Assembly: GCF_047731265.1 (NCBI RefSeq)
Contig: NZ_CP159835.1
Span: forward strand, 3,534,001-3,598,000
Length of the DNA stretch: 64,000 nt
Origin: Patiriisocius sp047731265
GTDB taxonomy: Bacteria > Bacteroidota > Bacteroidia > Flavobacteriales > Flavobacteriaceae
Direction: 5' to 3'
The position numbers and the translations under genes were made by a program. The notes under the pieces are model-generated. The model had not been told where the DNA came from, searched no databases, and saw nothing but the letters and a program-made list of their open reading frames with translations. How positions within the stretch are numbered: the stretch's first letter is position 1; every line of letters starts with the position of its first letter. This document shows positions 28,568 through 37,032 of the stretch, piece after piece.

Positions 28568-28705
28568 AAATTGCTATCGCTGCAAAGATTAAAAAAAAGA
28601 CAACCAAAAGACGTGAAAAAAGAGATAAGATTGAAAGCTAGAAGAATATCAAAAAATAATTTCTGACTGTTGAAGTAAAAGCCCAGAATATAAGATACAA
28701 AAAAT

Positions 28706-28799
28706 GGCAAGCTACCTACATCACACCGCTACGACCATATACCCTTGCTGCGTTCCCGCCCTGGGGGATTCCACAGGAGCTGGTTGTGTAGGACTTGCC
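28706..28799 (-). ncRNA. ffs: bacterial small signal recognition particle RNA (4.5S type)
   Basis: On the minus strand the ~94-nt RNA starts GGCAAGTCCTACAC and ends GTAGGTAGCTTGCC; the ends pair. The conserved apical domain is seen: CCCCCAGGGCGGGAACGCAG then CAAGGGT, with the GGAA tetraloop and the asymmetric internal-loop A/G bases that bind Ffh. It is followed by TTTTTT-type termination and preceded by an excellent promoter at 28804-28833. The RNA works with Ffh and FtsY in co-translational membrane targeting. Confidence 0.95.
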
Positions 28800-28803
28800 G
28801 CTG

Positions 28804-28833
28804 CAAAGATACAGGATTTTGTAATTTTGCAAA
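28804..28833 (-). promoter_or_regulatory. Bacteroidota promoter of the SRP RNA (TTTG-N18-TATCTTTG)
   Basis: On the minus strand TTTG (28833-28830), 18 bases, then TATCTTTG (28811-28804). The first G of the RNA at 28799 is 5 bases after the -7 box. The layout equals the cold-shock promoter at 33446-33475. Confidence 0.85.
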
Positions 28834-28922
28834 CAATTTTCAAGAATGATTTATAATAAATATCTTGCAGTAAAAATAAACGACAATAAACCGAAAGGTT
28901 TCCCAAAATAAACACAGACAAA

Positions 28923-29975
28923 ATGAAGCACAACATACTATTAATCATATTTTTAAGCTTACTATTACTTTCGGCTTGCGAAGAAAAAGCAGAAAATCCA
29001 AATGCACTTTTCTCCATCGAAATTGAAGGAAATAAAAAAGGATATCCAAATACAGAAACATTAAAAGCAACAATCAAAAGTAAAAAAGGGAATACTATTG
29101 AAAGTGTAAACTATAAAATGGGCGAAGTATCCAAAGATGTGACGGGCAATAGAGTTGCTAGTTTTCCGCTAAAAGATCAAAAAATTGGAGAGAAAAAGCT
29201 TTCTGCTATTGTAAAAAGTGATGGTAAAACCTATTCCATTAATAAAATACTATCTGTACTTTCTTCAGTAAAGCCAAAACTGTACAATTATAAAATTCTT
29301 GAAACCTATCCACATGATATGACGGCTTACACTCAAGGTTTGGAATTTAGCAATGACACACTTTACGAAAGCACCGGACAATATAAAAATTCAAGCATTC
29401 GAAAAACCAATTATAAAACGGGAGAAGTTTACACCAACATACCCTTAGACAATCAATACTTTGGCGAAGGACTTACAATACTAAATAACAAAGTATACCA
29501 ACTCACTTGGAGAGAAGGCCAAGGACTCATTTACAATCAAAAAGACTTATCTCAAACAGGCACCTTTAAATACAATCAAAGTACCGAAGGATGGGGATTA
29601 GCAAATAATGGGAAGACTATTTTTAAAAGTGACGGAACTCAAAAAATATGGACCTTAGATTCAAAAACATTGGCTGAAAAAGGTTTTATAGAAATCTACA
29701 CCAACACAAGTAAAATAGATTCTGTAAATGAATTGGAATGGGTAGATGGTTTTATTTTTGCGAACATCTACAAAAAAAATGCAATCGCTATCGTAGATCC
29801 AAAAAATGGAGCTGTTCATGGAGTTATAAATATGAAAGGTTTAAAAGAAAAAGTTACCCAACATAATAAGCTAGACGTCTTAAACGGTATTGCTTATAAA
29901 GGCGAAAAAAACATTCTCTACGTAACTGGAAAGAATTGGGACAAGCTATTTAAGATTGAAATTTTTCAAAAATAG
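28923..29975 (+). CDS. glutaminyl-peptide cyclotransferase (plant/bacterial beta-propeller type), lipoprotein
   Basis: A 350-residue lipoprotein (lipobox LLSAC, Cys19). After a ~95-residue beta-sandwich-like N-terminal region comes the propeller typical of plant-type glutaminyl cyclases: YPHDMTAYTQGLEF, ESTGQYKNSSIRK, FGEGLTILNNKVYQLTW, WGLANNGKTIFKSDGT, INELEW-like VNELEWVDGFIFANIY, and NGIAYKGEKNILYVTGKNW. The enzyme turns N-terminal Gln of exported proteins into pyroglutamate, which protects mature T9SS or periplasmic proteins. It is a single gene divergent from the SRP RNA. Confidence 0.92.
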   Translation: MKHNILLIIFLSLLLLSACEEKAENPNALFSIEIEGNKKGYPNTETLKATIKSKKGNTIESVNYKMGEVSKDVTGNRVASFPLKDQKIGEKKLSAIVKSDGKTYSINKILSVLSSVKPKLYNYKILETYPHDMTAYTQGLEFSNDTLYESTGQYKNSSIRKTNYKTGEVYTNIPLDNQYFGEGLTILNNKVYQLTWREGQGLIYNQKDLSQTGTFKYNQSTEGWGLANNGKTIFKSDGTQKIWTLDSKTLAEKGFIEIYTNTSKIDSVNELEWVDGFIFANIYKKNAIAIVDPKNGAVHGVINMKGLKEKVTQHNKLDVLNGIAYKGEKNILYVTGKNWDKLFKIEIFQK

Positions 29976-30216
29976 TGATTGATTTTTGTTGGTGCTTGGT
30001 AGTTGGTGGAACGTAAATATTTAGTTTTTTATAACGACTAAGTTCAACTTTTCCGTATTGATTGTTGTTCCGATAGCTATCTGAGCTGAATTTAAAAAAT
30101 CGCATATCGAAAATACAAAATCGAAAACCCACACTCACTCAAACAACCCTTTCACTCAATAGTCATTTAGTATCCCTCACTTTCACTGCATCTTTGAACC
30201 ATCAAAACCATCAAAG

Positions 30217-31233
30217 ATGAAAAAAGCAATACAGATCACAATTCCAGAACCTTGTCACGAAAACTGGAATAAAATGACCTCAACTCAAAAAGGAAGACAT
30301 TGCACCAGTTGCGAAAAAGAAGTGACCGATTATACAAAAATGAATGATGAACAACTAGTCAAAACACTTACAAAGCAACCGGAGGGTTGTGGCCGCTTTA
30401 AAAAGTCGCAATTGGATCGTGAGGTAAAATTAGAGCGGAAATCAACACAGGCATTAGCACCTTATGCTGCCTCATTACTCATTCCTATCTCCTTTTTGGG
30501 AAGTCTTCAAAACAAGGCTAATGCACAAGAAAATAAAACTGAGAAAACATTCAACTCTATTGGTGTGGGCAAGTATAGTAATCCTATTTCTAAAGAAGTT
30601 ACCACCACGGGCATAATAACCAATGTAAAAGGAAATCCTTTAGAAGAAGTTAAAATAAGTATCGTACACGATGAAGAATTCGTTTTGACAGATGCTAAAG
30701 GTAGTTTTACAATTACTGCGCAAAGCAAACAAACTCTCCAATTTCAAAAAGAAGGCTTTAAAACATTTTATTTTAGGGTTACCGAAAATAGTATCTGTAC
30801 TGCCATACAATTAGAAGAAGGTAAAGATACCTACGAACCCATTATTTTAGGGGAAATCGCTCCAAATATCGAAGTTGTTGAGGAGCATAAAACCTTAGGA
30901 AAACTTACACATACGATTAAAGGTATAGTTACAGACTTTGCAGAGCACCCCTTGCCAGGAGTTAACATCATTATTAAAGGAACAACCAATGGAACGCAAA
31001 CAGATTTTGATGGGAATTATGAAATTCAAGTGAGTGCTGGGGAGACTATTGTCTTTAGTTATGTTGGATTCGATTCTATTCATAAAATAATTACAGCCAG
31101 TTCAAAAAACATAAATTTAATAATGAAAGAAGATATTACAAGAGATATTATTCTTACGGCGGGAGGTTATTATTCAACTACTTTGCCTAGAGAAACAAAA
31201 AAAAACGAGAAACTCGAGAGCAAAACACACTAA
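30217..31233 (+). CDS. carboxypeptidase-regulatory-like domain protein with N-terminal cysteine motif; possible frameshifted tail
   Basis: A 338-residue protein. The N-terminal ~75 residues form a Bacteroidota motif with paired cysteines (IPEPCHENWNKM, GRHCTSCEKEVTDYT, GCGRF). A hydrophobic stretch (about 83-95) follows. Then come two CarboxypepD_reg-like beta domains (about 128-195 and 230-305), the second with the TonB-receptor-like pattern GVNIIIKGTTNGTQTDFDGNYEI. The frame ends at 31233, 28 bases after a run of nine A. One extra A there would extend it to 31313 with a Lys/Arg-rich tail. The start ATG lies in a potential hairpin. Function unknown; surface or regulatory role likely. Confidence 0.8.
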   Translation: MKKAIQITIPEPCHENWNKMTSTQKGRHCTSCEKEVTDYTKMNDEQLVKTLTKQPEGCGRFKKSQLDREVKLERKSTQALAPYAASLLIPISFLGSLQNKANAQENKTEKTFNSIGVGKYSNPISKEVTTTGIITNVKGNPLEEVKISIVHDEEFVLTDAKGSFTITAQSKQTLQFQKEGFKTFYFRVTENSICTAIQLEEGKDTYEPIILGEIAPNIEVVEEHKTLGKLTHTIKGIVTDFAEHPLPGVNIIIKGTTNGTQTDFDGNYEIQVSAGETIVFSYVGFDSIHKIITASSKNINLIMKEDITRDIILTAGGYYSTTLPRETKKNEKLESKTH

Positions 31234-31468
31234 AATTCCAACGTATCAAAAAGGCGAAGAAAAAAGAAGAAAGATTGGCTAAACGAGCAGCTCGAAAAAA
31301 AAATGAAGAATAAAAGTAGAAATTAAAAACTTGACTGCTGCAGGCCGGAACAAAATCGGAAAACTTTACCTTATAAATTTTTAAACCTCATAAACTTCTT
31401 TATCAAAACCTGCACAGAACAATAATACCTTCAATAAAAAGTTATATTTTTACCTAAAATTTTCTTGA

Positions 31469-33001
31469 ATGAAGTATGTATATGGTTTGGTGCTTTTTTG
31501 CTCTATCGTTTTGTGGAGCTCGTGCCGTAACGATTTTGAAACGGTAGCAAACACGGGGAATCTAGAGTTTTCTAGAGACACCGTTTATTTAGACACTATT
31601 TTTACCAACATTGGTTCTAGCACGTATAACATCAAGGTTTATAATCGCAGTGATGATGATATCTTGATACCAACGATACAATTGGGCAAAGGTCAGTCTT
31701 CGCAATATCGGTTAAATGTAGACGGACTTCCTGGAAAAGTATTTAACGACGTTAATATTTTGGCCAAGGACAGTATTTTTGTTTTTGTCGAAACTACTTT
31801 AGATATTGATAATTTACCGGGTGGTGGACTAGAATTTCTTTATACCGACCAAATACAGTTTGATACAGGAGGTAATCAACAAAATATTGAGCTAGTTACG
31901 CTCGTTCAAGATGCCGTTTTCCTTTTTCCTGATAATTTAGGCAATGGTATGTTTGAAACCCTTACGCTAGGTTCGGGAGAAAATGCGATAGATATTTCTG
32001 GTTTTTTCTTAGATGATACTGAACTTAATTTCACCAATGAAAAACCATATGTAATTTATGGGTATGCAGCTATTCCCGGAAATAGAGAACTTGTTATAGA
32101 TGCTGGAGCGCGTATTCATTTCCATAACCAAAGCGGTATTTTAGTTGCCGAAGGAGCAAGTATGAAAGTTAACGGAGCCCCCAGTTCAGATCCAGAGGCA
32201 TTAGAAAACGAGGTCATTTTTGAAGGCGATCGTTTAGAACCAGAATTTGCAAACACTCCAGGACAGTGGGGTACCATTTGGTTCCCAAATGGTAGCACTG
32301 GTAATGAGTTTAAATACACAACCATTAGAAATTCACTCATTGGATTGCGTATAGCAAACAGTCAAGCGACCCTAGAAAATGTTCAGATTTACAACTCGGC
32401 CTTACGAGGTATTGATGCTATTACCGGAAACATTAATGGTGAGAATGTTGTCATTAACAATAGCGGCCAATCAAGTTTGAGTCTTCTGTTAGGGGGAAAC
32501 TACACCTTTAATCAATGTACTTTTGTTAACTATTGGACGAATAGCTTTAGATCTTTTCCCACCCTACAAATGACGAATGTTTTTGATACAGGAACCACAC
32601 TGTTCACCTCAAATTTACAAGCAAGTTTCAATAACTGTATTATCTACGGAAATGAAAATTTAGAATTAGGATTGTTAGCAGCCGAAGATTCATCTGTTGC
32701 ATTTGATTTTAACTTCAGTAATTCTTTAATTAGATTCAACGACACGCAAAATAATTTTGAAGAGATTGCTATTTATGACTTTAATAATCCCGCATTATAT
32801 ACGAACACCGTTTTAAATATTGACCCAGCATTTTTTGACACCCGCGAAAACAATTTTAATATCGAGCAAAATGTTTCTGGCGCTGAAAATATTGGTGACC
32901 CTGCAATAAACGCAATAGTTCCAATAGATTTAAACGGAACAAATCGCGCAACACCTCCAGATGCAGGAGCTTATGAAAGCACAGTAGTTCCTGAAGGATA
33001 A
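31469..33001 (+). CDS. lipoprotein with right-handed parallel beta-helix
   Basis: A 510-residue lipoprotein (lipobox WSSC, Cys19). Residues about 25-130 form a beta-sandwich (DTVYLDTIFTNIGSSTYNIK). The middle and end (about 190-490) show the short repeating strands of a beta-helix: NEFKYTTIRNSLIGLRIANS, TLENVQIYNSALRGIDA, GENVVINNSG, FNNCIIYGN. It ends with the common DAGAYES motif. No catalytic residues of pectate lyases are evident. It is probably a cell-surface protein that binds or acts on polysaccharide. Confidence 0.83.
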   Translation: MKYVYGLVLFCSIVLWSSCRNDFETVANTGNLEFSRDTVYLDTIFTNIGSSTYNIKVYNRSDDDILIPTIQLGKGQSSQYRLNVDGLPGKVFNDVNILAKDSIFVFVETTLDIDNLPGGGLEFLYTDQIQFDTGGNQQNIELVTLVQDAVFLFPDNLGNGMFETLTLGSGENAIDISGFFLDDTELNFTNEKPYVIYGYAAIPGNRELVIDAGARIHFHNQSGILVAEGASMKVNGAPSSDPEALENEVIFEGDRLEPEFANTPGQWGTIWFPNGSTGNEFKYTTIRNSLIGLRIANSQATLENVQIYNSALRGIDAITGNINGENVVINNSGQSSLSLLLGGNYTFNQCTFVNYWTNSFRSFPTLQMTNVFDTGTTLFTSNLQASFNNCIIYGNENLELGLLAAEDSSVAFDFNFSNSLIRFNDTQNNFEEIAIYDFNNPALYTNTVLNIDPAFFDTRENNFNIEQNVSGAENIGDPAINAIVPIDLNGTNRATPPDAGAYESTVVPEG

Positions 33002-33040
33002 ACAAACTACTTTAAACCAAAAAACCAAAAGATATTAATC

Positions 33041-33090
33041 CCGATAACTGTTGGGACACAAAAAAAAACCCGATGGCTATCGGGACCAAA
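33041..33090. repeat. inverted repeat of the CCCGAT/ATCGGG type
   Basis: TCCCGATAACTG and CCCGATGGCTATCGGGA can form nested hairpins (outer TCCCGATA/TATCGGGA, inner CCCGAT/ATCGGG). A related core, TCCGATAGCTATC, occurs at about 30070. It looks like a short dispersed intergenic palindrome. Confidence 0.55.
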
Positions 33091-33173
33091 GTTTAAAAAT
33101 CACGAAACTAACTTCAGGGTAATCTACATTGAAAAATGAAACAGGCTTTATTTTAGACAAAGTAAGCCCAAAT

Positions 33174-33207
33174 AAAAAGCCCGTCCAATAAATTGGACGG
33201 GCTTTTA
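33174..33207. terminator. two-way intrinsic terminator between beta-helix gene and csp
   Basis: AAAAGCCCGTCCAAT pairs perfectly with ATTGGACGGGCTTTT around a 2-base centre. It has A/T runs on both sides and serves both convergent genes. Confidence 0.9.
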
Positions 33208-33227
33208 TAAGTCTTAAAGTATATGAA

Positions 33228-33419
33228 TTATAGTACTCTTACGTTTACTGCGTTCAAACCTTTGTTACCTTCTTTAAGATCAAACTCTACATCATCGCCT
33301 TCGCGAACTTCGTCAATCAATCCTGAGATGTGCACAAAATGGTCTTTTTCTACTCCTTCTTCAGTGATGAAACCAAAACCTTTAGTGTCGTTGAAGAATT
33401 TTACTGTTCCTTTATTCAT
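33228..33419 (-). CDS. cold-shock domain protein (CspA family)
   Basis: A 63-residue single cold-shock domain, full length for the family. RNP1 is KGFGFI (13-18) and RNP2 is HFVHIS (27-32), where His27 replaces the usual Ile/Val. Such proteins bind single-stranded nucleic acid and melt mRNA structure. A strong promoter at 33446-33475 gives a 5' leader of about 20 nt, short compared with the long leader of E. coli cspA. A strong terminator follows. Confidence 0.95.
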   Translation of the reverse strand: MNKGTVKFFNDTKGFGFITEEGVEKDHFVHISGLIDEVREGDDVEFDLKEGNKGLNAVNVRVL

Positions 33420-33445
33420 TATAAAAAATTTAATTTATTAAAGCA

Positions 33446-33475
33446 CAAAGATACATATAACGCATATCAAACAAA
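33446..33475 (-). promoter_or_regulatory. Bacteroidota promoter of csp (TTTG-N18-TATCTTTG)
   Basis: Minus strand: TTTG at 33475-33472, 18 bases, TATCTTTG at 33453-33446. It is the same layout as the SRP RNA promoter. Confidence 0.82.
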
Positions 33476-33610
33476 CATAAATATAATCAATAAAAGGAAA
33501 CCTCTATTTTTAAAGTTAAAGTATTCATTTTAAATAAGTTAGACTCCATTTAAAACAAAATAAAACCTTTCCAAATGTTAAATTATTAAATTTTATTCAA
33601 TAAAACGGTC

Positions 33611-33660
33611 TTTTTTACGGAAATTATTGTTGAATTGACAACAATAATTTCCGTAAAAAA
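33611..33660. repeat. 21-bp perfect inverted repeat between glyA and csp
   Basis: The two 21-base arms (33611-33631 and 33640-33660) are exact complements around an 8-base loop (GAATTGAC). T-runs lie at the 5' ends and A-runs at the 3' ends on both strands. That is the reverse of an intrinsic terminator, so no U-tract follows the stem. It sits downstream of glyA and upstream of the csp promoter. Confidence 0.85.
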
Positions 33661-33688
33661 ACCAAAACTAAAAATTTTGATTCAAAGA

Positions 33689-34963
33689 TTACATTACAAA
33701 CAGTTCTCTATCGCTCATCATCCTATGTACCTTCTCGCTAATGGCTTCTAATTTTGCATCATCTTCAAAGTTCATAATTGCTTCATCTATTAAATCCACA
33801 ATCTGTTGCATGTCGCTTTGTTTAAGACCACGCGTTGTAATCGCTGCAGTTCCGATTCGTATTCCGCTGGTAACAAATGGTGACTTATCATCAAAAGGCA
33901 CCATATTTTTATTTACAGTGATTTCGGCTTTACCTAGTGCTTCTTCAGCTTGTTTACCATTGATGCTTTTATTTCGAAGGTCGATTAGCATCATGTGATT
34001 ATCAGTTCCACCACTTATTATTTTATATCCTTTGTCTACAAATCCTTGCGCCATTACCTCAGCATTCTTCTTTACCTGTATCATATAATGAAGAAAGTCG
34101 TCGGTCAATGCTTCCCCAAAGGCGATGGCTTTTGCCGCTATGATATGCTCTAAAGGACCTCCTTGATTTCCTGGGAAAATACCGCTGTCCAATAAGGAAG
34201 ACATCATTCTTAATTTTCCGCTTTTTAGTTTTAAACCAAACGGATTCTCAAAATCTTTCCCCATTAATATCAATCCACCACGAGGGCCTCGCAATGTTTT
34301 ATGTGTTGTCGTAGTCACTACGTGGCAATGAGGGATTGGATCGCTTAAAATTCCTTTAGCTATTAATCCAGCCGGATGCGCGATATCTGCCAAGAGTAAG
34401 GCGCCAACTTTATCTGCGATTTCCCTAAAACGTTTGTAATCTATCTCGCGTGAATAAGCAGATGCGCCCGCGATAATCATTTTTGGTTGCTCTTTGAGAG
34501 CAATCGCTTCAATTTTATCGTAGTCTAACATTCCTGTCGCTTCATCAACTCCATAAAAAACAGGACTGTAAATTCTACCAGAAAAATTCACAGGACTCCC
34601 GTGTGTTAGATGTCCACCGTGCGCTAAATCAAAACCCAAAAATTTATCACCTGGCTTTAAGCAAGCATGAAAGACCGCAGTATTTGCTTGAGAGCCACTG
34701 TGAGGCTGAACATTTGCATAGGCAGCACCAAAAAGAGTTTTTGCTCTATCAATGGCTATTTGCTCTACCTCATCCACAATTTCGCAACCACCATAGTAAC
34801 GTTTTCCAGGATATCCTTCCGCATATTTATTTGTTAAAACAGAGCCAGCTGCGTCCATTACCTGTTGGCTTACAAAATTTTCTGAAGCGATTAACTCAAG
34901 GCCGTTAAGTTGGCGCTGGTGTTCTGCTTCAATCAGTTCAAATATTTGCTTGTCGCGATTCAT
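33689..34963 (-). CDS. glyA: serine hydroxymethyltransferase
   Basis: A 424-residue PLP enzyme of normal length. It shows ELIASENFVS, YPGKRYYGG, and the PLP lysine in VVTTTTHKTLRGPRGG, followed by FPGNQGGPLEH. It interconverts serine and glycine with tetrahydrofolate, supplying one-carbon units. Two in-frame ATGs exist at 34972 and 34963; I prefer 34963 (MNRDKQIFELI), the position where homologues start, but the longer form differs by only three residues. Single gene. Confidence 0.96.
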   Translation of the reverse strand: MNRDKQIFELIEAEHQRQLNGLELIASENFVSQQVMDAAGSVLTNKYAEGYPGKRYYGGCEIVDEVEQIAIDRAKTLFGAAYANVQPHSGSQANTAVFHACLKPGDKFLGFDLAHGGHLTHGSPVNFSGRIYSPVFYGVDEATGMLDYDKIEAIALKEQPKMIIAGASAYSREIDYKRFREIADKVGALLLADIAHPAGLIAKGILSDPIPHCHVVTTTTHKTLRGPRGGLILMGKDFENPFGLKLKSGKLRMMSSLLDSGIFPGNQGGPLEHIIAAKAIAFGEALTDDFLHYMIQVKKNAEVMAQGFVDKGYKIISGGTDNHMMLIDLRNKSINGKQAEEALGKAEITVNKNMVPFDDKSPFVTSGIRIGTAAITTRGLKQSDMQQIVDLIDEAIMNFEDDAKLEAISEKVHRMMSDRELFVM

Positions 34964-34972
34964 AGTTTTCAT

Positions 34973-35293
34973 TTTTTTTGATATATAGTATACTTTTTAG
35001 TTAAATTTAATTTTACCAGACACGAAATTTTCGATTTAAATTTCAGTTTTAAAAGGTTTCCCTTCCGAATTTCAAAAAAAAATAATCAGTTTAATTCTAC
35101 GTTAAACATTTTTTAGCCGCTGAGGAAAGAAGCTTAATTTTTTTTATTTTATTTTCAATCTCGATTTCTAATACTTTTCAAATTTCCGATTTTGTTTTTC
35201 TAATTTACCCCCGTTTCCGTTAAGAAAATATTAAAAGTTTGAATCAGGATATCAAAAATAAGAAAAGCAATCCAATTCCAATTTCAAAAATTC
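34973..35293. other. intergenic region between divergent glyA and fahA
   Basis: It is AT-rich with poly-T and poly-A patches and no ORF of note on either strand. The frame of the following gene stays open to 35239 but without family character. Promoter elements for both genes should lie here; only the fahA -7 box is recognisable. Confidence 0.5.
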
Positions 35294-35301
35294 TATATTT
35301 G
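35294..35301 (+). promoter_or_regulatory. -7 box (TATATTTG) for fahA
   Basis: TATATTTG lies 28 bases before the preferred ATG 35329. This placement argues against the longer start at 35239, which would be upstream of the transcript. Confidence 0.55.
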
Positions 35302-35328
35302 ATCTATAATTTACTAACAGAAAAATCT

Positions 35329-36603
35329 ATGCCGCTAACTGCAAATAACCCAAGCCGAAGATCTTGGATTGATGTCCCTGAAAACAGTGACTTCCCCATT
35401 CAAAATATTCCTTTTGGAGTATTCCTAACGCGCGATGATATTATCACTATAGGAACCAGAATTGGCGATACCGCCATCGACCTTGGTGCACTGCATCAAC
35501 TAGGTTATTTTAAAGGAATTGATCTTACAGACGATATTTTCCTGCAAGACAGCCTCAACGATTTTATCGCAGATGGTCGCAAGACCTGGCGATTGGTTCG
35601 TAACCGAGTTAGTGATATTTTCTTAAAAGGAAATCACGAATTACAAACCAACCGTGCACACGCTAAAAAAGTGCTTTTTGCGCTTGATGAAATCGAAATG
35701 CAACTCCCAATAGATGTGGGTGATTATACAGATTTTTATGCTAGTAAAGAACACGCTACGAATGTAGGCTCATTGTTTCGTGACCCAGAAAATGCATTAT
35801 TGCCTAATTGGCTTCACATTCCTATAGGTTACCACGGGAGAAGTTCTTCTATAATTCCCTCGGGAACACCTGTGCGTCGTCCTATGGGACAGATGAAACC
35901 AGGAGATGATGGCAAACCAGGATTTGGTCCTTCTAAATTGTTGGATTTTGAATTGGAAATGGCATTTATTACAACAGCTGCAAATGATTTAGGAAAGAGA
36001 GTACCTATAGGAGAAGCTGAAGATCATATTTTTGGACTTGTACAATTTAACGATTGGAGTGCTCGTGATATTCAAGCTTGGGAATATGTTCCATTAGGAC
36101 CATTTTTAGGGAAGAGCTTTGCCTCTACCATTTCACCTTGGATTGTAACACTGGATGCCTTAGAGCCTTTTAGAACTGAAGGTCCGAAACAAGAGCCTGC
36201 ACCACTGCCTTATTTGGAACAACATGGCGCTATGAATTTTGATATTAAACTTACTGCAATGATTCAGCCAGAAGACGGCGAAGATACAGTGGTAGCAGAA
36301 TCTAACTTTAAATACATGTACTGGTCTATGGCACAACAACTCACGCACCATACGGTGAATGGCTGTAACGTGCGCAGTGGCGATATGATGGGTAGCGGAA
36401 CGATTTCTGGCCCTACAAAAGACAGCTACGGTTCTATGTTAGAACTCACTTGGAAAGGTCAGAACCCCTTAAAACTGAAAGACGGCACTGAGCGCAAATT
36501 CATTAACGACGGTGATACTGTGAAAATGAGAGCTCATTGCGAAAAAGATGGCTTACGAATAGGTTTTGGAGATTGCGATGGTAAAGTATTGCCCGCGAAT
36601 TAA
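35329..36603 (+). CDS. fahA: fumarylacetoacetase
   Basis: A 424-residue enzyme, the usual FAH length. The N-terminal SH3-like part (RRSWIDVPENSDFPIQNIPF, GVFLTRDD) is followed by the catalytic domain with YTDFYASKEHATNVG, PIGYHGRSSSI, LDFELEMAF, QFNDWSARDIQAWEYVPLGP and GSGTISGPT. These carry the Ca/Mg ligands and catalytic His of the family. It splits fumarylacetoacetate into fumarate and acetoacetate, the last step of tyrosine breakdown. ATG 35329 matches homologues. hmgA and hppD are not in the window. Confidence 0.95.
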   Translation: MPLTANNPSRRSWIDVPENSDFPIQNIPFGVFLTRDDIITIGTRIGDTAIDLGALHQLGYFKGIDLTDDIFLQDSLNDFIADGRKTWRLVRNRVSDIFLKGNHELQTNRAHAKKVLFALDEIEMQLPIDVGDYTDFYASKEHATNVGSLFRDPENALLPNWLHIPIGYHGRSSSIIPSGTPVRRPMGQMKPGDDGKPGFGPSKLLDFELEMAFITTAANDLGKRVPIGEAEDHIFGLVQFNDWSARDIQAWEYVPLGPFLGKSFASTISPWIVTLDALEPFRTEGPKQEPAPLPYLEQHGAMNFDIKLTAMIQPEDGEDTVVAESNFKYMYWSMAQQLTHHTVNGCNVRSGDMMGSGTISGPTKDSYGSMLELTWKGQNPLKLKDGTERKFINDGDTVKMRAHCEKDGLRIGFGDCDGKVLPAN

Positions 36604-36627
36604 GTCGAAATCTGATTGCGATATATT

Positions 36628-36657
36628 AAAAGAGCCCATTTTTTGGGCTCTTTTTTT
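36628..36657 (+). terminator. intrinsic terminator of fahA
   Basis: AAAGAGCCC and GGGCTCTTT pair around ATTTTTT, followed by a T-run. Confidence 0.88.
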
Positions 36658-36659
36658 GT

Positions 36660-37022
36660 TTAAAATGAAACATCTAAAAAATCTCTTTTTGATTCCAATT
36701 CAATCTTCTTTAAAAGATCAATCATCTTTTTATCAACACTTATTGGCATTCGATACTTCCAAACACCGCCATTTTTCTTTATAAGTTTTAGATATCTATA
36801 TCTTTTATATTGCAAATAAGTTGGATTATTGAATGACGAAACTGCCATTAATAATCTAGTCCACCAATTATTATTTGGATCATAAAATTTGAGTTTTTCT
36901 ACTTCATCAAAATTGAATTTCCTAAACACAGCATTGTCTTTTCCTCTAATTTCGAAGGAGTGTTCAAATAGTAAAATTAAAGGGTAGCCTTTTCTTTTGT
37001 AAGAATCGATTGGTTCTAACAA
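36660..37022 (-). CDS. hypothetical protein downstream of hutG, probable TTG start
   Basis: A 120-residue soluble protein (LEPIDSYKRKGYPLILLFEH ... NNNWWTRLLMAVSSF ... WKYRMPISVDKK). It might be PH-like: small, beta-rich, ending in a helix (MIDLLKKIELESK). No family is recognised. A TAA lies two codons before the TTG at 37022 and there is no ATG before residue 60, so TTG is the likely start. The gene follows hutG by 10 bases and may ride on the hut transcript. It could also be a gene that has lost its original start. Confidence 0.6.
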   Translation of the reverse strand: MLEPIDSYKRKGYPLILLFEHSFEIRGKDNAVFRKFNFDEVEKLKFYDPNNNWWTRLLMAVSSFNNPTYLQYKRYRYLKLIKKNGGVWKYRMPISVDKKMIDLLKKIELESKRDFLDVSF

Positions 37023-37032
37023 TACTTATATA

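Noticed and set aside
28721..29077. 118-codon minus-strand ORF over the SRP RNA and the start of the glutaminyl cyclase gene
   Set aside because: Its C-terminal part is simply the SRP RNA read as protein, and the rest is antisense to a real lipoprotein signal. No protein family character.
33223..33441. 72-codon plus-strand ORF opposite csp
   Set aside because: It is the antisense of the cold-shock gene and has a Ser/Pro-rich shadow composition.
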